64,000 nucleotides of DNA from Hymenobacter piscis (GCF_018760735.1 NZ_JAHHZN010000005.1:1-64000), one strand, 5' to 3'. Numbered from the stretch's first letter, positions 26,537 to 35,414 are shown. Numbers and translations are program-made. The notes: generated by a model from the sequence alone, not told the origin.

Positions 26537-26809
26537 ATGTCCACTATCTCCTGGAAGCGGGCCGTCCTGGTCCTGCTGCTGCCGGCCCTGGCCGGGCTGG
26601 CCAGCTGCGAATCGAAGCCCGCGGCCACTGAAGCCGCCGCCGTTGATGCGGCCGCTCCGGCCGACAGCACCGCCACGCCGGCTGTAACGGCCGCCTACGT
26701 GTGCCCCATGGCCTGCGAGGGCAGCGCCAGCGACAAGCCAGGCAAATGCCCCGTGTGCGAAATGGAGCTGGAGCCCAACCCGGCCGCCAAATCTGCTCCC
26801 ACCCTTTGA
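26537..26809 (+). CDS. Heavy-metal-binding domain lipoprotein
   Basis: A 90-residue lipoprotein (LAGLASC). After an Ala-rich linker comes one heavy-metal-binding domain, YVCPMACEGSASDKPGKCPVC with EMEL at the end. Here the usual CPMHPE has become CPMACE, so the first histidine ligand is replaced. The family binds copper or other soft metals in resistance systems. It is second in an operon with the lipoprotein at 26156. The next ZIP transporter gene (27816) may be related by metal, but a methyltransferase gene lies between. Confidence 0.82.
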   Translation: MSTISWKRAVLVLLLPALAGLASCESKPAATEAAAVDAAAPADSTATPAVTAAYVCPMACEGSASDKPGKCPVCEMELEPNPAAKSAPTL

Positions 26810-26817
26810 TTTAAGCG

Positions 26818-26864
26818 CAAGGGCTCCCATATTTGCAACATTATTGCAGATATGGGAGCCCTTG
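26818..26864. terminator. Perfect inverted repeat, probable terminator
   Basis: 15-bp perfect arms CAAGGGCTCCCATAT and complement with a 17-nt loop, 8 nt after the metal-binding gene. Only a short T run follows, so termination is plausible but not certain. Confidence 0.55.
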
Positions 26865-26925
26865 TTTGCTGTCCGAAACGACCCGGGGCGTGCCAACGCC
26901 CTTTTTCGTTTTCTAGCCCGCCCCT

Positions 26926-27663
26926 ATGTCGTCTGTTGCTGAGTGGTTTAGTGCCTGGTTTGATTCGCCGTATTATCATCGGCTGTACCAGAACCGGGAT
27001 TATGCGGAAGCGCGGGAATTTCTGAGCCGGCTGCTGGCGCATCTGCACCCCAAGCCCACCGACCACCTCCTGGATCTGGCCTGCGGTAAGGGGCGGCACG
27101 CGCGCTACCTGAGCGAGCAGGGCTTCCACGTGACGGGCGTCGACCTGTCGGCCCGCAGCATTGCTGCCGCCCGGCAGTTTGCCCACGAGCACCTGCACTT
27201 CCACGTGCACGACATGCGGGCGCCGCTGCCCTACGGCCCGTTCGATCTGGTGCTGAATCTGTTTACCAGCTTTGGCTACTTCGAGGAAGAAGCCCAGAAC
27301 GTGGTGGCGTTGCGCAACGCCGCCGCCGCCCTGCGCCCGGGCGGCAAGCTGGTCATTGATTTTCTCAATACTGACCGCGCCATCCGGGAACTGGTAGCCC
27401 ACGAAACCAAAACCGTGGATGGCCTCGATTTCCACCTGCACCGCCACCTCCACCACGATTTTATTGTGAAGGAAATTCGCTTTACCGATGAGCAGGGGCA
27501 GGAGCAGCACTTCGAGGAGCGCGTACGGGCCCTGGACGCGGCTCGGTTTGCCGAGTACTTCCGCATGGCCGACCTGCGGCTGGCTGAAACGCTGGGCGAC
27601 TACCACCTGGGCCCCTTCGACCCCGCCACCAGCCCCCGGATGATTTTCGTGCTTAAAAAGTAA
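26926..27663 (+). CDS. Class I SAM-dependent methyltransferase
   Basis: A 245-residue methyltransferase of the seven-strand fold. Motif I is LLDLACGKGRHARYL, followed by the acidic VTGVDLS that binds the ribose. FDLVLNLFTSFGYF fits motif IV and RPGGKLVIDFLN the post-motif helix. The substrate is unknown. The start at 26926 gives the full N-terminal helix. It stands alone between two terminator-like hairpins and the ZIP gene. Confidence 0.88.
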   Translation: MSSVAEWFSAWFDSPYYHRLYQNRDYAEAREFLSRLLAHLHPKPTDHLLDLACGKGRHARYLSEQGFHVTGVDLSARSIAAARQFAHEHLHFHVHDMRAPLPYGPFDLVLNLFTSFGYFEEEAQNVVALRNAAAALRPGGKLVIDFLNTDRAIRELVAHETKTVDGLDFHLHRHLHHDFIVKEIRFTDEQGQEQHFEERVRALDAARFAEYFRMADLRLAETLGDYHLGPFDPATSPRMIFVLKK

Positions 27664-27815
27664 ATGGCGCGGCGGGCTGAGTTGTAGCGGTGGGCTGGGG
27701 AGGCTGCGGGCTGGGGTTGCCCTGGTGCTCCGAGGCCCTCAAGCCGCCGACTCAAACACCGCGCTGCTGGCTCGGGCGCCGCCGGTTTGCCCTTCATTTC
27801 TTCACTGTTTGCCCT

Positions 27816-28541
27816 ATGTGGTTTGCCGTTTTTGCCCTTTTTCTGACGGTGTTGGGAGCCGGCTGGCTTACGCGTCTGGTGCCCACGGCCCGCACCGTCT
27901 GGATGAAGCCGCTGCTGGCTTTCAGCGGGGCTTACCTGTTTACGCTCACCGTGACGCACCTGCTGCCCGAGGCCCTGCAGATGCTGCCCGGGCACCGGGT
28001 GGGCTACTTTGTGCTGGCCGGCTTCTTCGGGCAGATGGTGCTGGAAGTATTTTCCCAGGGCGTGGAGCATGGCCACGTGCACCAGCATACCGAGCACGCC
28101 GGCCGGGTGCCCTTTCTGCTCCTGTTCTCCCTGGTGCTGCACTCTTTTCTGGAAGGCAGCATTCTGGTGAAAACCCCGGCCGCCGGCGACGTGAGCCAGA
28201 ATTTCTACGCCATTCTGACCGGCGTGGCCCTGCACCACATTCCCGCCGCCTTCGCCCTGGTGGCTGCGCTGCTACTGCGCCTGGGCTCTTTCCGCCGGGC
28301 CTTGCCCTACCTGCTGCTGTTTGCGGTGGCCGGCCCGGCGGGCATCATCGTCAGCAACTTTGTGGTGCTGGAGCAGCTCCTGACGGGCGGTTTCTACGCC
28401 GCTCTGCTGGGCTTGGTGGCGGGTAACTTTCTGCACGTGTCCACCACCATCCTCTTCGAAACCAGCCCCGACCACAGCCTGAACACGCGTAAGCTGCTGG
28501 CCACGCTGGCCGGGCTGCTACTGGCGCTGGCCGTGGGATAA
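27816..28541 (+). CDS. ZIP family metal transporter
   Basis: A 241-residue membrane protein with about seven hydrophobic helices. Metal-site motifs are HLLPEAL in an early helix and VALHHIPAAFALVAALL in the middle. A His-rich loop (EHGHVHQHTEHAG) lies between. These match ZIP transporters, which import zinc or iron. The ATG at 27816 starts right at the first helix; upstream in-frame codons would add an unlikely Trp/Cys/Arg-rich segment. Confidence 0.9.
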   Translation: MWFAVFALFLTVLGAGWLTRLVPTARTVWMKPLLAFSGAYLFTLTVTHLLPEALQMLPGHRVGYFVLAGFFGQMVLEVFSQGVEHGHVHQHTEHAGRVPFLLLFSLVLHSFLEGSILVKTPAAGDVSQNFYAILTGVALHHIPAAFALVAALLLRLGSFRRALPYLLLFAVAGPAGIIVSNFVVLEQLLTGGFYAALLGLVAGNFLHVSTTILFETSPDHSLNTRKLLATLAGLLLALAVG

Positions 28542-28577
28542 GAAGTGCGTGCGTGAGTGATGGGATCAGGCAATAAA

Positions 28578-28609
28578 AAAGCGGCCCGCTCCAATGAGCG
28601 GGCCGCTTT
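28578..28609. terminator. Bidirectional terminator
   Basis: Stem AAAGCGGCCCGCTC and complement, CAAT loop, with an A run to the left serving as the T run for the minus-strand OmpA gene. Confidence 0.85.
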
Positions 28610-28629
28610 GGCACTGGGCGGGGCCGGAA

Positions 28630-30204
28630 TTACTTCCGCTTACCCGTTACTTTCCGGGGAGCTACTTTGCGCACCGGCTGCTTGGGAGCCTCGGGAGCCT
28701 GGGCCGGAATTTCCGGGGCCGGGCCGTATTTCACTTCGGCGGGGTTCGGGTCGCCGGGCAGGTACACGTCGAACTCTACGCGGCGGTTGATGGCGCGGCC
28801 GGCGTCGGTGTCGTTGGTGGCAATCGGCTTGGATTCGCCGTAACCGTGCGATACAATACGGTCAGCCGAAACCCCTTTGCGGAGCATATACTCGCGGGCC
28901 GAGGCCGCACGATCATCCGACAGACGCAGGTTGTAGGCGTTGTCGCCCTTGCTGTCGGCGTGGGCCGAGATGCCCAGGTAATAGTCCGGGTAGTCGTTCA
29001 TGATTTTCACCAGCAGGTCCAGAGTGGGGAACGAGGACGGCTTCAGCGCGGCCTTGTTGAACTCGAACTGAATGTACTTGGTGGCTTCCTGCAGGCGTTG
29101 CTTTTCTTCCAGCTTCATCTCGGGGCAGCCTTTGTTCGAGGCCGGGCCGGGCCGGTTGGGGCAGCGGTCCTGGAAATCCGGCACGCCGTCGCCGTCGCCG
29201 TCCAGCGGGCAGCCATTGGCGTCCACTTTTACGCCGCCGGGCGTGTCAGGGCACTTATCGGCGCTGTCAATCACGCCGTCGTTGTCGGCATCAGGGCAGC
29301 CCTGGAGTTCGGCTTTTCCGGGGGTATCGGGGCACTGGTCTTCGCTGTCGCGGATGCCGTCACCGTCGCGGTCGGGGCAGCCTTCAAGGTTAGCCAGTCC
29401 TTTTTCGGTGGGGCACTTGTCGAGATAATCCGGAACGCCGTCGCCGTCCCCATCCAGGGGGCAGCCATTCAGGTCTACCGCCACGCCGGCCGGCGTGCCG
29501 GGGCACTTGTCCTTCTTGTCAGATACGCCGTCGCCGTCCTCGTCCTTGGCTTTGCCCAGGGCAATGTTCAGACCCACGGTGTGCTGCAGGAACCGGTCGT
29601 CGCCTTTATTGTCGTCGCGGGCCGGGTCGCCGTCGATGTTGGCGTTGAGCGGCACGTGCTGGCCGGTCTGCACGAACAGGGTCACGGCATCACCCAAACG
29701 GAAGTCGATACCAGCGGCCCCGAACAGGTCGAAGTGGTTCTTGTCCTCGTCGGTGTTAATCGTCTGATTGTTGCGGAAGATGGTGCCCTCGCGGCTGGTG
29801 TAGGTGAGGCCGGGGGCCGCCAGCAGGTAGGGCCGGATGGGCGAGTCGTCGTTGAAGAGCTTGAATTTCAGGCCCAGGTTCACGTTCACCACGTTGGTAG
29901 CGAAGCGGCTGCCGAAGTAGGGTGCGCCGTTAGGGGCGTCCTTCTTGAACTCCACGTAGTTCCCGCTCAGCTGCACATCCAGCCCTTTGGAAAGGTAGCG
30001 GCTGAAGGTGATGCCGGGCGCGTACTTGTTCTCGCTGAAGTCCCAGTAGTCGGAGCCGAAGTTGCCCTTGTACTGCATGGCACTCACATTGAGGCCAATG
30101 GCCGTCTTGCGGTCGGCGGTTTGGGCCTGGGAAAGCTGGGGTGCCAGGGTGCAGGCAGTTACCCCCAGCGCCAGCACCCTGGAAAAGGGAATGCGTGGTA
30201 GCAT
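28630..30204 (-). CDS. OmpA family outer-membrane protein with calcium-type repeats
   Basis: A 524-residue outer-membrane/peptidoglycan anchor. A signal peptide is followed by a beta-barrel domain (about residues 30-215). Next come six or so acidic thrombospondin type 3-like repeats (DGDGVPDYLDKCP and variants) at about 220-355, which usually bind calcium. The C-terminal OmpA domain carries HADSKGDNAYNLRLSDDRA and RAINRRVEF. A Pro/Ala/Lys tail ends it. It is monocistronic with a bidirectional terminator. An 11-bp inverted repeat sits upstream at 30261-30308. Confidence 0.93.
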   Translation of the reverse strand: MLPRIPFSRVLALGVTACTLAPQLSQAQTADRKTAIGLNVSAMQYKGNFGSDYWDFSENKYAPGITFSRYLSKGLDVQLSGNYVEFKKDAPNGAPYFGSRFATNVVNVNLGLKFKLFNDDSPIRPYLLAAPGLTYTSREGTIFRNNQTINTDEDKNHFDLFGAAGIDFRLGDAVTLFVQTGQHVPLNANIDGDPARDDNKGDDRFLQHTVGLNIALGKAKDEDGDGVSDKKDKCPGTPAGVAVDLNGCPLDGDGDGVPDYLDKCPTEKGLANLEGCPDRDGDGIRDSEDQCPDTPGKAELQGCPDADNDGVIDSADKCPDTPGGVKVDANGCPLDGDGDGVPDFQDRCPNRPGPASNKGCPEMKLEEKQRLQEATKYIQFEFNKAALKPSSFPTLDLLVKIMNDYPDYYLGISAHADSKGDNAYNLRLSDDRAASAREYMLRKGVSADRIVSHGYGESKPIATNDTDAGRAINRRVEFDVYLPGDPNPAEVKYGPAPEIPAQAPEAPKQPVRKVAPRKVTGKRK

Positions 30205-30260
30205 ACAAAAATGAAAAAGGTGGCAGAGAAAGAATATCCGGCAAAGCAGATGTGGCTATC

Positions 30261-30308
30261 TATACTGCCTAATGCAAAAAGGGTTGTACCAAACCCCTAG
30301 GCAGTATA
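30261..30308. promoter_or_regulatory. Inverted repeat upstream of the OmpA-like gene
   Basis: TATACTGCCTA and its perfect complement (30261-30271 and 30298-30308) separated by 26 nt, 57 nt before the OmpA-like start. Either an operator or a hairpin in the 5' leader. Confidence 0.5.
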
Positions 30309-30386
30309 ATTACCCAAGGATTATTTGCAGCTTGTGTGGCCGGTAAAACCTGGTTGGCGAGCTGGTTGGCGGAGAAGTCAGCTGGG

Positions 30387-30719
30387 TCAGTGAAAGTCGG
30401 CATCGCGCAGCGGAGCGGAGCCCCGCAGAAACACCTCCAGCTGCTGCACCCGGGCCCGTTGCCGGCGTACTTCCTGCTGGAGCTGGTCGAGTTGCTGGCG
30501 CAGGTGCAGGATCACGGCCAGTTCTTCTTTTCCCAGATCCAGATCGTGGTGCAGCCGGGCGAGGCGGGCGAGGTGGTCGGGGGCCTCGTGCAGGGCATTC
30601 GGTACGTCGGGAGCCGCGTGCAGCAGGCCCAGTTCCACAAACTCGCGCACATCGGCCTCACTCAGGCCGTAGCGCGTACCACAATCGTGGAAGGTGATGG
30701 TGATGATGGAAGCTTCCAT
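30387..30719 (-). CDS. cbpM: Chaperone modulator CbpM
   Basis: A 110-residue protein of the CbpM type, which binds and inhibits the DnaJ-like CbpA. The MerR-like start (CGTRYGLSEADVREFVELGLL) is followed by a helical region with a coiled coil (LRQQLDQLQQEVRRQRARVQQLE). It is cotranscribed with cbpA, 55 nt upstream. The start at 30719 gives the complete MerR-like fold. Its presence next to cbpA supports both assignments. Confidence 0.88.
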   Translation of the reverse strand: MEASIITITFHDCGTRYGLSEADVREFVELGLLHAAPDVPNALHEAPDHLARLARLHHDLDLGKEELAVILHLRQQLDQLQQEVRRQRARVQQLEVFLRGSAPLRDADFH

Positions 30720-30774
30720 AGAAATGAGCGGGTGCAGGTGACGAAAAAGACGGTTCTGGTGGGCTGAACATCGG

Positions 30775-31692
30775 TCACCGGCGCAGTGCGGCCAGCTGGC
30801 GCAACAGGCTTTTTTCCTCGTCGGTGAGGTTTTGGGGCAGCGTGAGCGAGAGGCGCAGGTACAGGTCGCCGAACTGCCCGGCCTGCCGGTACACCGGGAA
30901 GCCTTTGCCGCGCAGGCGCAGGCGGGTGCCGTTCGGAGTTTCGGGCCTGATGGTGATTTTCACGGTGCCCGATAACGTTTCCACGGTTTGCTCGCCGCCC
31001 AGCAGGGCCGTATACACATCAACGGGCACGTCCATGGTCAGGTCGTTGCCGGTGCGGGAGTAGCGGGCATCGGGGCGGAGGCGCAGGGTGATGTAGAGCG
31101 AGCCGGCGGGGCCGCCGTTGCGACCGGGGCCACCCTGGTCGCGCAGCCGGATTACCTGCCCGTCTTCCACGCCGGGCTGAATGGTGAGGCGCAGGTTTTT
31201 GCCGTTCACGGTAAGGGTGCGCGGCCCGCCCTGGTAGGCATCTTCCAGCGAGAGTTCCAGTTCGGCCTGGTAATCCTGCCCGGCGCGGGGCCGCCCGCCG
31301 CCCTGGCCGCCCATGCCCCCGAACATGGAGCTGAAAAAGTCAGAGAAATCGGCCCCGCCGAAAGGGTCTTCGCCGCCAAAGCCACCCCCCTGACCACCGC
31401 CCTGGGCATACTGCGACCAGTCGAAGCCGCCGCCCGGGTTCTGGCCGCCGCGGCCAGCCTGCTGGTAGCGCTGCCAGTCGGCCCCGAGCTGGTCGTACTT
31501 GCGGCGTTTTTCCTCGTCGCTGAGCACTTCGTGGGCCTCGTTGGCCTCCTTGAACTTGCGCTCCGCCTCCGGATTGTCGGGGTTGACATCGGGGTGATAC
31601 TGGCGGGCCAGCTTGCGGTAAGCCTTCTTGATCTGGTCCTGGCTGGCCGTTTTGTCAACGCCCAGCACCTGGTAGTAGTCTTTGTAATCCAC
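30775..31692 (-). CDS. cbpA: DnaJ-like curved-DNA-binding protein CbpA
   Basis: A 305-residue Hsp40 co-chaperone. The J domain starts [20 protein letters not shown] and keeps HPD in QYHPDVNP. A Gly/Phe-rich linker follows (about residues 90-150), then the two beta-sandwich substrate-binding domains without the zinc finger of full DnaJ. CbpA stimulates DnaK and can bind DNA. It is first in an operon with cbpM. Confidence 0.95.
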   Translation of the reverse strand: MDYKDYYQVLGVDKTASQDQIKKAYRKLARQYHPDVNPDNPEAERKFKEANEAHEVLSDEEKRRKYDQLGADWQRYQQAGRGGQNPGGGFDWSQYAQGGGQGGGFGGEDPFGGADFSDFFSSMFGGMGGQGGGRPRAGQDYQAELELSLEDAYQGGPRTLTVNGKNLRLTIQPGVEDGQVIRLRDQGGPGRNGGPAGSLYITLRLRPDARYSRTGNDLTMDVPVDVYTALLGGEQTVETLSGTVKITIRPETPNGTRLRLRGKGFPVYRQAGQFGDLYLRLSLTLPQNLTDEEKSLLRQLAALRR

Positions 31693-31890
31693 AGTTGTCG
31701 TCGGGCGAAAAAGCGGGAGAAAGAACCCGGCCGGCCGGCAAAGCGGGTTCGGGTCATGGGTTTTGAAACGAAACCGGGTCGGGTGGGGTTACTGCGCTGT
31801 TCGTCGGCCAAGGCATCCCGGGAAAACCTGTATTTTCAGGCCCCGATTCTCTCCCGACACCCAGTATCTCCCACTTCAATTCCTGTTTGT

Positions 31891-32298
31891 ATGAATGTTC
31901 GTTCTACGCTGATGGCCACGTTGCTGCTGGTGGCCGCCTCTGCTCTGCAGGCCCAGGCCCAGACGAAAGCACCCGCGCGCCGGGGCGGTGTGCAACCCAA
32001 AGCCCGCATGGTGGCCAAAGGCGTCACGATGAAGGATGGCTACCTGATGAAAGAGGGCAAGGTGCTCGAAACGCGCGACGCGCACACGGGCAACCTGAGC
32101 ACGGATGTGACGCTGGTGAACGGCACCAAAGTGGCGGCCGACGGCACCGTGACGATGGCCGACGGCACCACTACCACGCTCCAGGAAGGCGATTATATGT
32201 CGCTGACGGGCCGCCTGACTACCCGGGCTATGAAGATGGAGCAGGATAGCCTGCGGAACCTGCAGGTGGAAAAACTGAAAGTAAAGCGGAAAAAATAA
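31891..32298 (+). CDS. DUF6799-like secreted protein
   Basis: A 135-residue secreted protein (signal ALQAQAQ). The mature part repeats a short beta motif: VTMKDGYLMKEGKVLE, VTLVNGTKVAADGTVTMADGTT, as in Hymenobacter DUF6799-type proteins. Function unknown. The start at 31891 gives the signal peptide; a long in-frame upstream extension was discounted because it overlaps cbpA. A strong GC hairpin follows at 32322-32364. Divergent from cbpA. Confidence 0.72.
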   Translation: MNVRSTLMATLLLVAASALQAQAQTKAPARRGGVQPKARMVAKGVTMKDGYLMKEGKVLETRDAHTGNLSTDVTLVNGTKVAADGTVTMADGTTTTLQEGDYMSLTGRLTTRAMKMEQDSLRNLQVEKLKVKRKK

Positions 32299-32321
32299 GG
32301 GCCGGCCGTATGGTTCCCTAA

Positions 32322-32364
32322 CACAGCGCCCCCGCCCCGGTAACTCCGGAGCGGGGGCGCTGTG
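32322..32364. terminator. GC-rich hairpin, probable terminator
   Basis: Stem CACAGCGCCCCCGC and complement with a 15-nt loop, between convergent genes. It has no T run, so it may be a rather weak terminator. Confidence 0.45.
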
Positions 32365-32383
32365 GCGTCTGGCATAATCCAGG

Positions 32384-32587
32384 TCAGCGGCGCGGGTGCT
32401 GGGTGTAATCCTGAAAAATAAGGGCGACTTCGGCCTCGTCCCGGGCTTCCACCACCTCATCCATCACGAACTGAATTTCGGCCTCGGACCACGCCTGGGC
32501 TTCGGCCGCCCGAATGAAGGCGCTGAGCTGGGTAAACCGGTCGGCCTCGGCGGGCAGGGTCCACTGAACTTTTTTGCGAATACGCAT
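32384..32587 (-). CDS. Small conserved-looking protein
   Basis: A 67-residue soluble protein, not recognised. It is charged and mainly helical (RFTQLSAFIRAAEAQAWSEAE, VMDEVVEARDEAEVALIFQDY) and has no signal or membrane segment. It begins with a basic MRIRKKVQWTL. It sits between a hairpin and rlpA on the same strand, 49 nt after rlpA's stop, so it may be co-transcribed. Confidence 0.55.
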   Translation of the reverse strand: MRIRKKVQWTLPAEADRFTQLSAFIRAAEAQAWSEAEIQFVMDEVVEARDEAEVALIFQDYTQHPRR

Positions 32588-32636
32588 GGCAGGGAAATGA
32601 GGGCAGGAAAGGAAGTTGGGGTAGTCAGAAGTCCCG

Positions 32637-33026
32637 TTAACGGGGCTGGCGGATAACTTTCAGCTCCACCGGCGCCACGCCGGCGTCGATGATATCAATT
32701 TTGCGGGCCGCCTTCTTCGAGAGGTCGATGATGCGGCCCTTGGCGTGCGGCCCCCGGTCGGTGACGACGACTTTGACGGAGCGGTGGTTACGCGGATTGG
32801 TGACGCGCACGGTGGTGCCAAAGGGCAGGGTGTTGTGGGCCGCCGTAAGCTTGCCGGGCCGGTAAACGGTGCCGCTGGCCGTCTGGCGGCCATTGAATTT
32901 GTCGGCATAGTAAGAGGCTTTGCCGGTTTGGGTGAACGTGCCGCTACCCGCGCAACCGGCCAGCAACGCACCCGTCAGCAGGCCCGCAGGGGCCCCGCCC
33001 AGCAGTCGGGGAAGAGAAAAGAACAT
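32637..33026 (-). CDS. rlpA: RlpA-like septal lytic protein
   Basis: A 129-residue lipoprotein with a double-psi beta-barrel. RlpA-type proteins act on peptidoglycan at the division septum. The start at 33026 gives a lipoprotein signal (TGALLAGCAG); an upstream ATG at 33086 would bury it. Family residues GKASYYADKFNGRQTASG and VVVTDRGPHAKGRIIDLSKKAA, with the catalytic Asp in TDRGP, are present. There is no C-terminal SPOR domain, unlike long RlpA proteins. The upstream gene, a GH25 muramidase, ends 60 nt away. Confidence 0.9.
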   Translation of the reverse strand: MFFSLPRLLGGAPAGLLTGALLAGCAGSGTFTQTGKASYYADKFNGRQTASGTVYRPGKLTAAHNTLPFGTTVRVTNPRNHRSVKVVVTDRGPHAKGRIIDLSKKAARKIDIIDAGVAPVELKVIRQPR

Positions 33027-33085
33027 AGGAAGCAGAAACGATGGCCGGGGCAGAAGGTTGGCGGCGGCAGCCGGGCGGCGGCGCA

Positions 33086-33913
33086 TCAGTTGGGCGCAGA
33101 TTTGGCGTTCCGGGCCGGAATCCGCAGGGCCGTGAGCCGCTGGAAACTGCCCTGGAACACGTTGAAATCAACCGTGCCCCGGATACCGGGCACGTAGGCC
33201 TCGTCAGAGTGCTGCCAGATGAGCCACTTGGTCGGGGGCAGCCGGGGCCGGTCGACCTCGTAATGAGCCAGCCAGAGCGGATATTTATCGAAGTGGCCGG
33301 CCAGGTGGCGCTGGTAGAAGCTGTAGTTGGAGTAGAGAATGGGCCGCACGCCGTAGTGCCGCTCCACCAGCCGCAGCCAGGTAGCTACGCCCCGGCGCAT
33401 CTGGGCCACATCGTGAAACCGGGCGTGCTCCACATCCAGCACGGGCGGCAGGTCGCCGGCGCTCAGGGGCACGGTGCGCGTGAACAGGTTGGCCTGCCGG
33501 GTGGCGTCGTAGTTGGGGTGGAAGTAGTGGTAGGCCCCGCGGTAGATGCCGGCAGCGCGGGCCCCGCGCCAGTTGCGCTGGAACCGACTGTCGCGCAGGG
33601 TCACACCCTCGGTAGCCTTGATGAAGGCAAACCGCACCCGGTGGCCGGCCACCAAGGGCCAGTCGATGCGCCCCTGGTAGGCCGATACGTCGATGCCGTG
33701 CACGGAATACCCGGCCAGCAGGGGTGTTTTTTCGCGGCCCGTGAGGTAGTGGCTACGGAAGCTGGCGTAGGCGCGGCGGGCGTAGCGGTTGACCTGCCGT
33801 TGGTAGCGGACGTAGCATACGGCTCCCGTCAGCAGGAACACCAGCAGCGCCAGGGGCAGCAACCGGCGCCATACGGAACGGGAAGCACGGCGGGAACGGG
33901 GGGCGGAACGCAT
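33086..33913 (-). CDS. GH25 family lysozyme/muramidase
   Basis: A 275-residue protein with one N-terminal membrane anchor (LLPLALLVFLLTGAVCYV), so it is tethered to the inner membrane or acts as a signal-anchored protein. The catalytic domain has GIDVSAYQGRIDW, FAFIKATEGVT, and the DVE dyad in LPPVLDVEHARF. It cleaves the glycan of peptidoglycan. rlpA and the 67-residue gene follow on the same strand, so a cell-wall operon is likely. Confidence 0.92.
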   Translation of the reverse strand: MRSAPRSRRASRSVWRRLLPLALLVFLLTGAVCYVRYQRQVNRYARRAYASFRSHYLTGREKTPLLAGYSVHGIDVSAYQGRIDWPLVAGHRVRFAFIKATEGVTLRDSRFQRNWRGARAAGIYRGAYHYFHPNYDATRQANLFTRTVPLSAGDLPPVLDVEHARFHDVAQMRRGVATWLRLVERHYGVRPILYSNYSFYQRHLAGHFDKYPLWLAHYEVDRPRLPPTKWLIWQHSDEAYVPGIRGTVDFNVFQGSFQRLTALRIPARNAKSAPN

Positions 33914-34046
33914 GCAGCAGGTTGGTAAGTGCCAAAGGTAACGCCGCTACCCGGCTTGCTGGTGCCCGGGTGGGCCACAAAACGGGGCATCCGGCACGGA
34001 ATGCCCCCGCTTTTTTGCAAGTTTACAGCCGAAATCCACTTGCCGT

Positions 34047-34325
34047 ATGCCCGACTCTGCCCAGCCCTCCGCTAACGAAGCCCGTGACGAATCGGGCCAC
34101 CTGATCCGGGAACTGCACGGCATCAAGCTGGCCCAGATTCTGGAGTACCTGGTGGCGGCCTACGGCTGGCCGGAACTGGACCGCCGCATCCGCATCAACT
34201 GTTTCGCAGTTGATCCAAGCATCAAATCCAGCCTCACCTTTCTGCGCCGCACGCCCTGGGCCCGCACCAAAGTAGAGCAGCTCTACATCGACACCCGCAC
34301 CGCCGAAATACTGGGCAAGCGGTGA
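34047..34325 (+). CDS. VF530 (DUF2132) family protein
   Basis: A 92-residue protein of the VF530/DUF2132 family, thought to bind DNA. The sequence LHGIKLAQILEYLVAAYGW and SSLTFLRRTPWARTKVEQLY is diagnostic. It carries a short basic N-terminal tail. The adjacent gene is an unrelated membrane protein, 59 nt downstream. The start is at the first ATG of the frame, and no signal peptide is present. Confidence 0.88.
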   Translation: MPDSAQPSANEARDESGHLIRELHGIKLAQILEYLVAAYGWPELDRRIRINCFAVDPSIKSSLTFLRRTPWARTKVEQLYIDTRTAEILGKR

Positions 34326-34384
34326 TTGGCTGACCGTTCCCCCACTCAACAGTCCACCCATTCACCTAGCTAACCATCACACCC

Positions 34385-34708
34385 ATGGCGGATGTGCGCG
34401 AGAAAACAGAGCCGTGGGCCGTGCTGGTAGGAGCGGGGCTGTTCCTGCTTTTCGAAACGGGCGCCTACTACCTGCTGCGGTTTGCCACCTCGGGCCTGGG
34501 CATGGCTGATCAAATGCAGCCTGAGAACACCATTGTGAGCAACTGGGTGAAAACGGTGGTGTTCCTGCTGCTGCATCTCACACTCATCGTGGTGGCGGTG
34601 CTGGTGCTCAGCAACCGGCTGCCCCGCCGGTTTCGGGGGCAGCTGATGGGCTGGTTCTACCTGGCCCTGCTGACCGGCTTTGCCCTGCTCTGGCCGCTGT
34701 TTGCCTGA
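34385..34708 (+). CDS. Small membrane protein
   Basis: A 107-residue inner-membrane protein with three hydrophobic segments (AVLVGAGLFLLFETGAYYLL, VVFLLLHLTLIVVAVLVL, FYLALLTGFALLWPLF). No domain is recognised. It lies 59 nt after the VF530-type gene and is followed by a hairpin that mainly serves the minus strand. Confidence 0.7.
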   Translation: MADVREKTEPWAVLVGAGLFLLFETGAYYLLRFATSGLGMADQMQPENTIVSNWVKTVVFLLLHLTLIVVAVLVLSNRLPRRFRGQLMGWFYLALLTGFALLWPLFA

Positions 34709-34720
34709 TGGACGGGGCAT

Positions 34721-34748
34721 AAAAAAGCCACTGCGGCAAGGCAGTGGC
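34721..34748 (-). terminator. Intrinsic terminator of the Hsp20 gene
   Basis: Stem GCCACTGC, loop GGCAAG, complement, followed on the minus strand by six Ts (34721-34726). It lies 48 nt past the Hsp20 stop codon. Confidence 0.82.
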
Positions 34749-34795
34749 GGGTGAAACATGGGCCGGTCGGTCCCGGCGTTATGGGGGTGCAGCGG

Positions 34796-35176
34796 CTAGC
34801 GCTGCCGGATGTCAATTTCGCGGGATTCGCCGTTGGCTGCGTACGGAATGCGCACCAGCAGCTCGTTGCCCTCAAACACGGCATCAATGCGGGCCACATT
34901 CAGGCCGGCGGGCAGCTTGAGCGTGCGGGTGAAGAGCGGCGCCGCAGGGCCCTCCTCGGGGGAGTGCCGGAACTCGGCGAAAATGGTAAGCTGGTCCTCG
35001 TTGAGCACCACGTGCAGATTTTCGGGCGAAACGGCGGGAGCGGACACGCGGACAATCACGCCTTTCTCACGCTTGTCGATCTGCAGCCGGGCCTGCGCGA
35101 TGCCTCCCCCCAGCGTATTGAGCAGGTTGAGTTGCGGAGCGATGGTGCGGATGAATTCTTTGCTGATCAGGTTCAT
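34796..35176 (-). CDS. Hsp20/alpha-crystallin family small heat-shock protein
   Basis: A 126-residue small heat-shock protein, a chaperone that holds unfolded proteins. The start at 35176 fits the promoter at 35192-35220 and a weak AAAGGA before it; an upstream ATG at 35212 would lie before the expected transcription start. The alpha-crystallin domain runs from about residue 28 to the end, with the LKLPAGLNVARIDAVFEGNELLVRIP core that normally precedes the C-terminal tail. The sequence is atypical in its early region (SRFRT of others is absent), so it is a divergent member. Confidence 0.85.
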   Translation of the reverse strand: MNLISKEFIRTIAPQLNLLNTLGGGIAQARLQIDKREKGVIVRVSAPAVSPENLHVVLNEDQLTIFAEFRHSPEEGPAAPLFTRTLKLPAGLNVARIDAVFEGNELLVRIPYAANGESREIDIRQR

Positions 35177-35191
35177 GCGATGGGTCCTTTC

Positions 35192-35220
35192 TAAAGGTAA
35201 GGTGTGAGCCATATTTCAAA
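35192..35220 (-). promoter_or_regulatory. Promoter of the Hsp20 gene
   Basis: On the minus strand, TTTG (35217-35220), 17 nt, then TACCTTTA (35192-35199), one base off the TAnnTTTG consensus. It places transcription start just before the ATG at 35176. Confidence 0.6.
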
Positions 35221-35237
35221 AGCCATACCAGAACACT

Positions 35238-35321
35238 TTCCAGACGTCCAGAGTGTTTATTGTGTCATAAAGTCATGATTTAAGAGAGCTTAGTTTCCTG
35301 GTTAAGACATAACGTCTGGAA
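35238..35321. promoter_or_regulatory. Spaced inverted repeat upstream of the Hsp20 and hydrolase genes
   Basis: TTCCAGACGT (35238-35247) and its perfect complement (35312-35321), 64 nt apart, in the divergent intergenic gap. Possible paired regulator sites. Confidence 0.4.
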
Positions 35322-35414
35322 TACAGGGCTGGTTAGCCTGGGCGGAAGGTTGTCGGCTGGAAATCCGAAATACTCGTATAGGCGGATATTCGCTCACTTT
35401 CTCCCGTTGCTCTT

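Noticed and set aside
26818..26864. Riboswitch
   Set aside because: It is a simple perfect hairpin with no conserved aptamer motifs.
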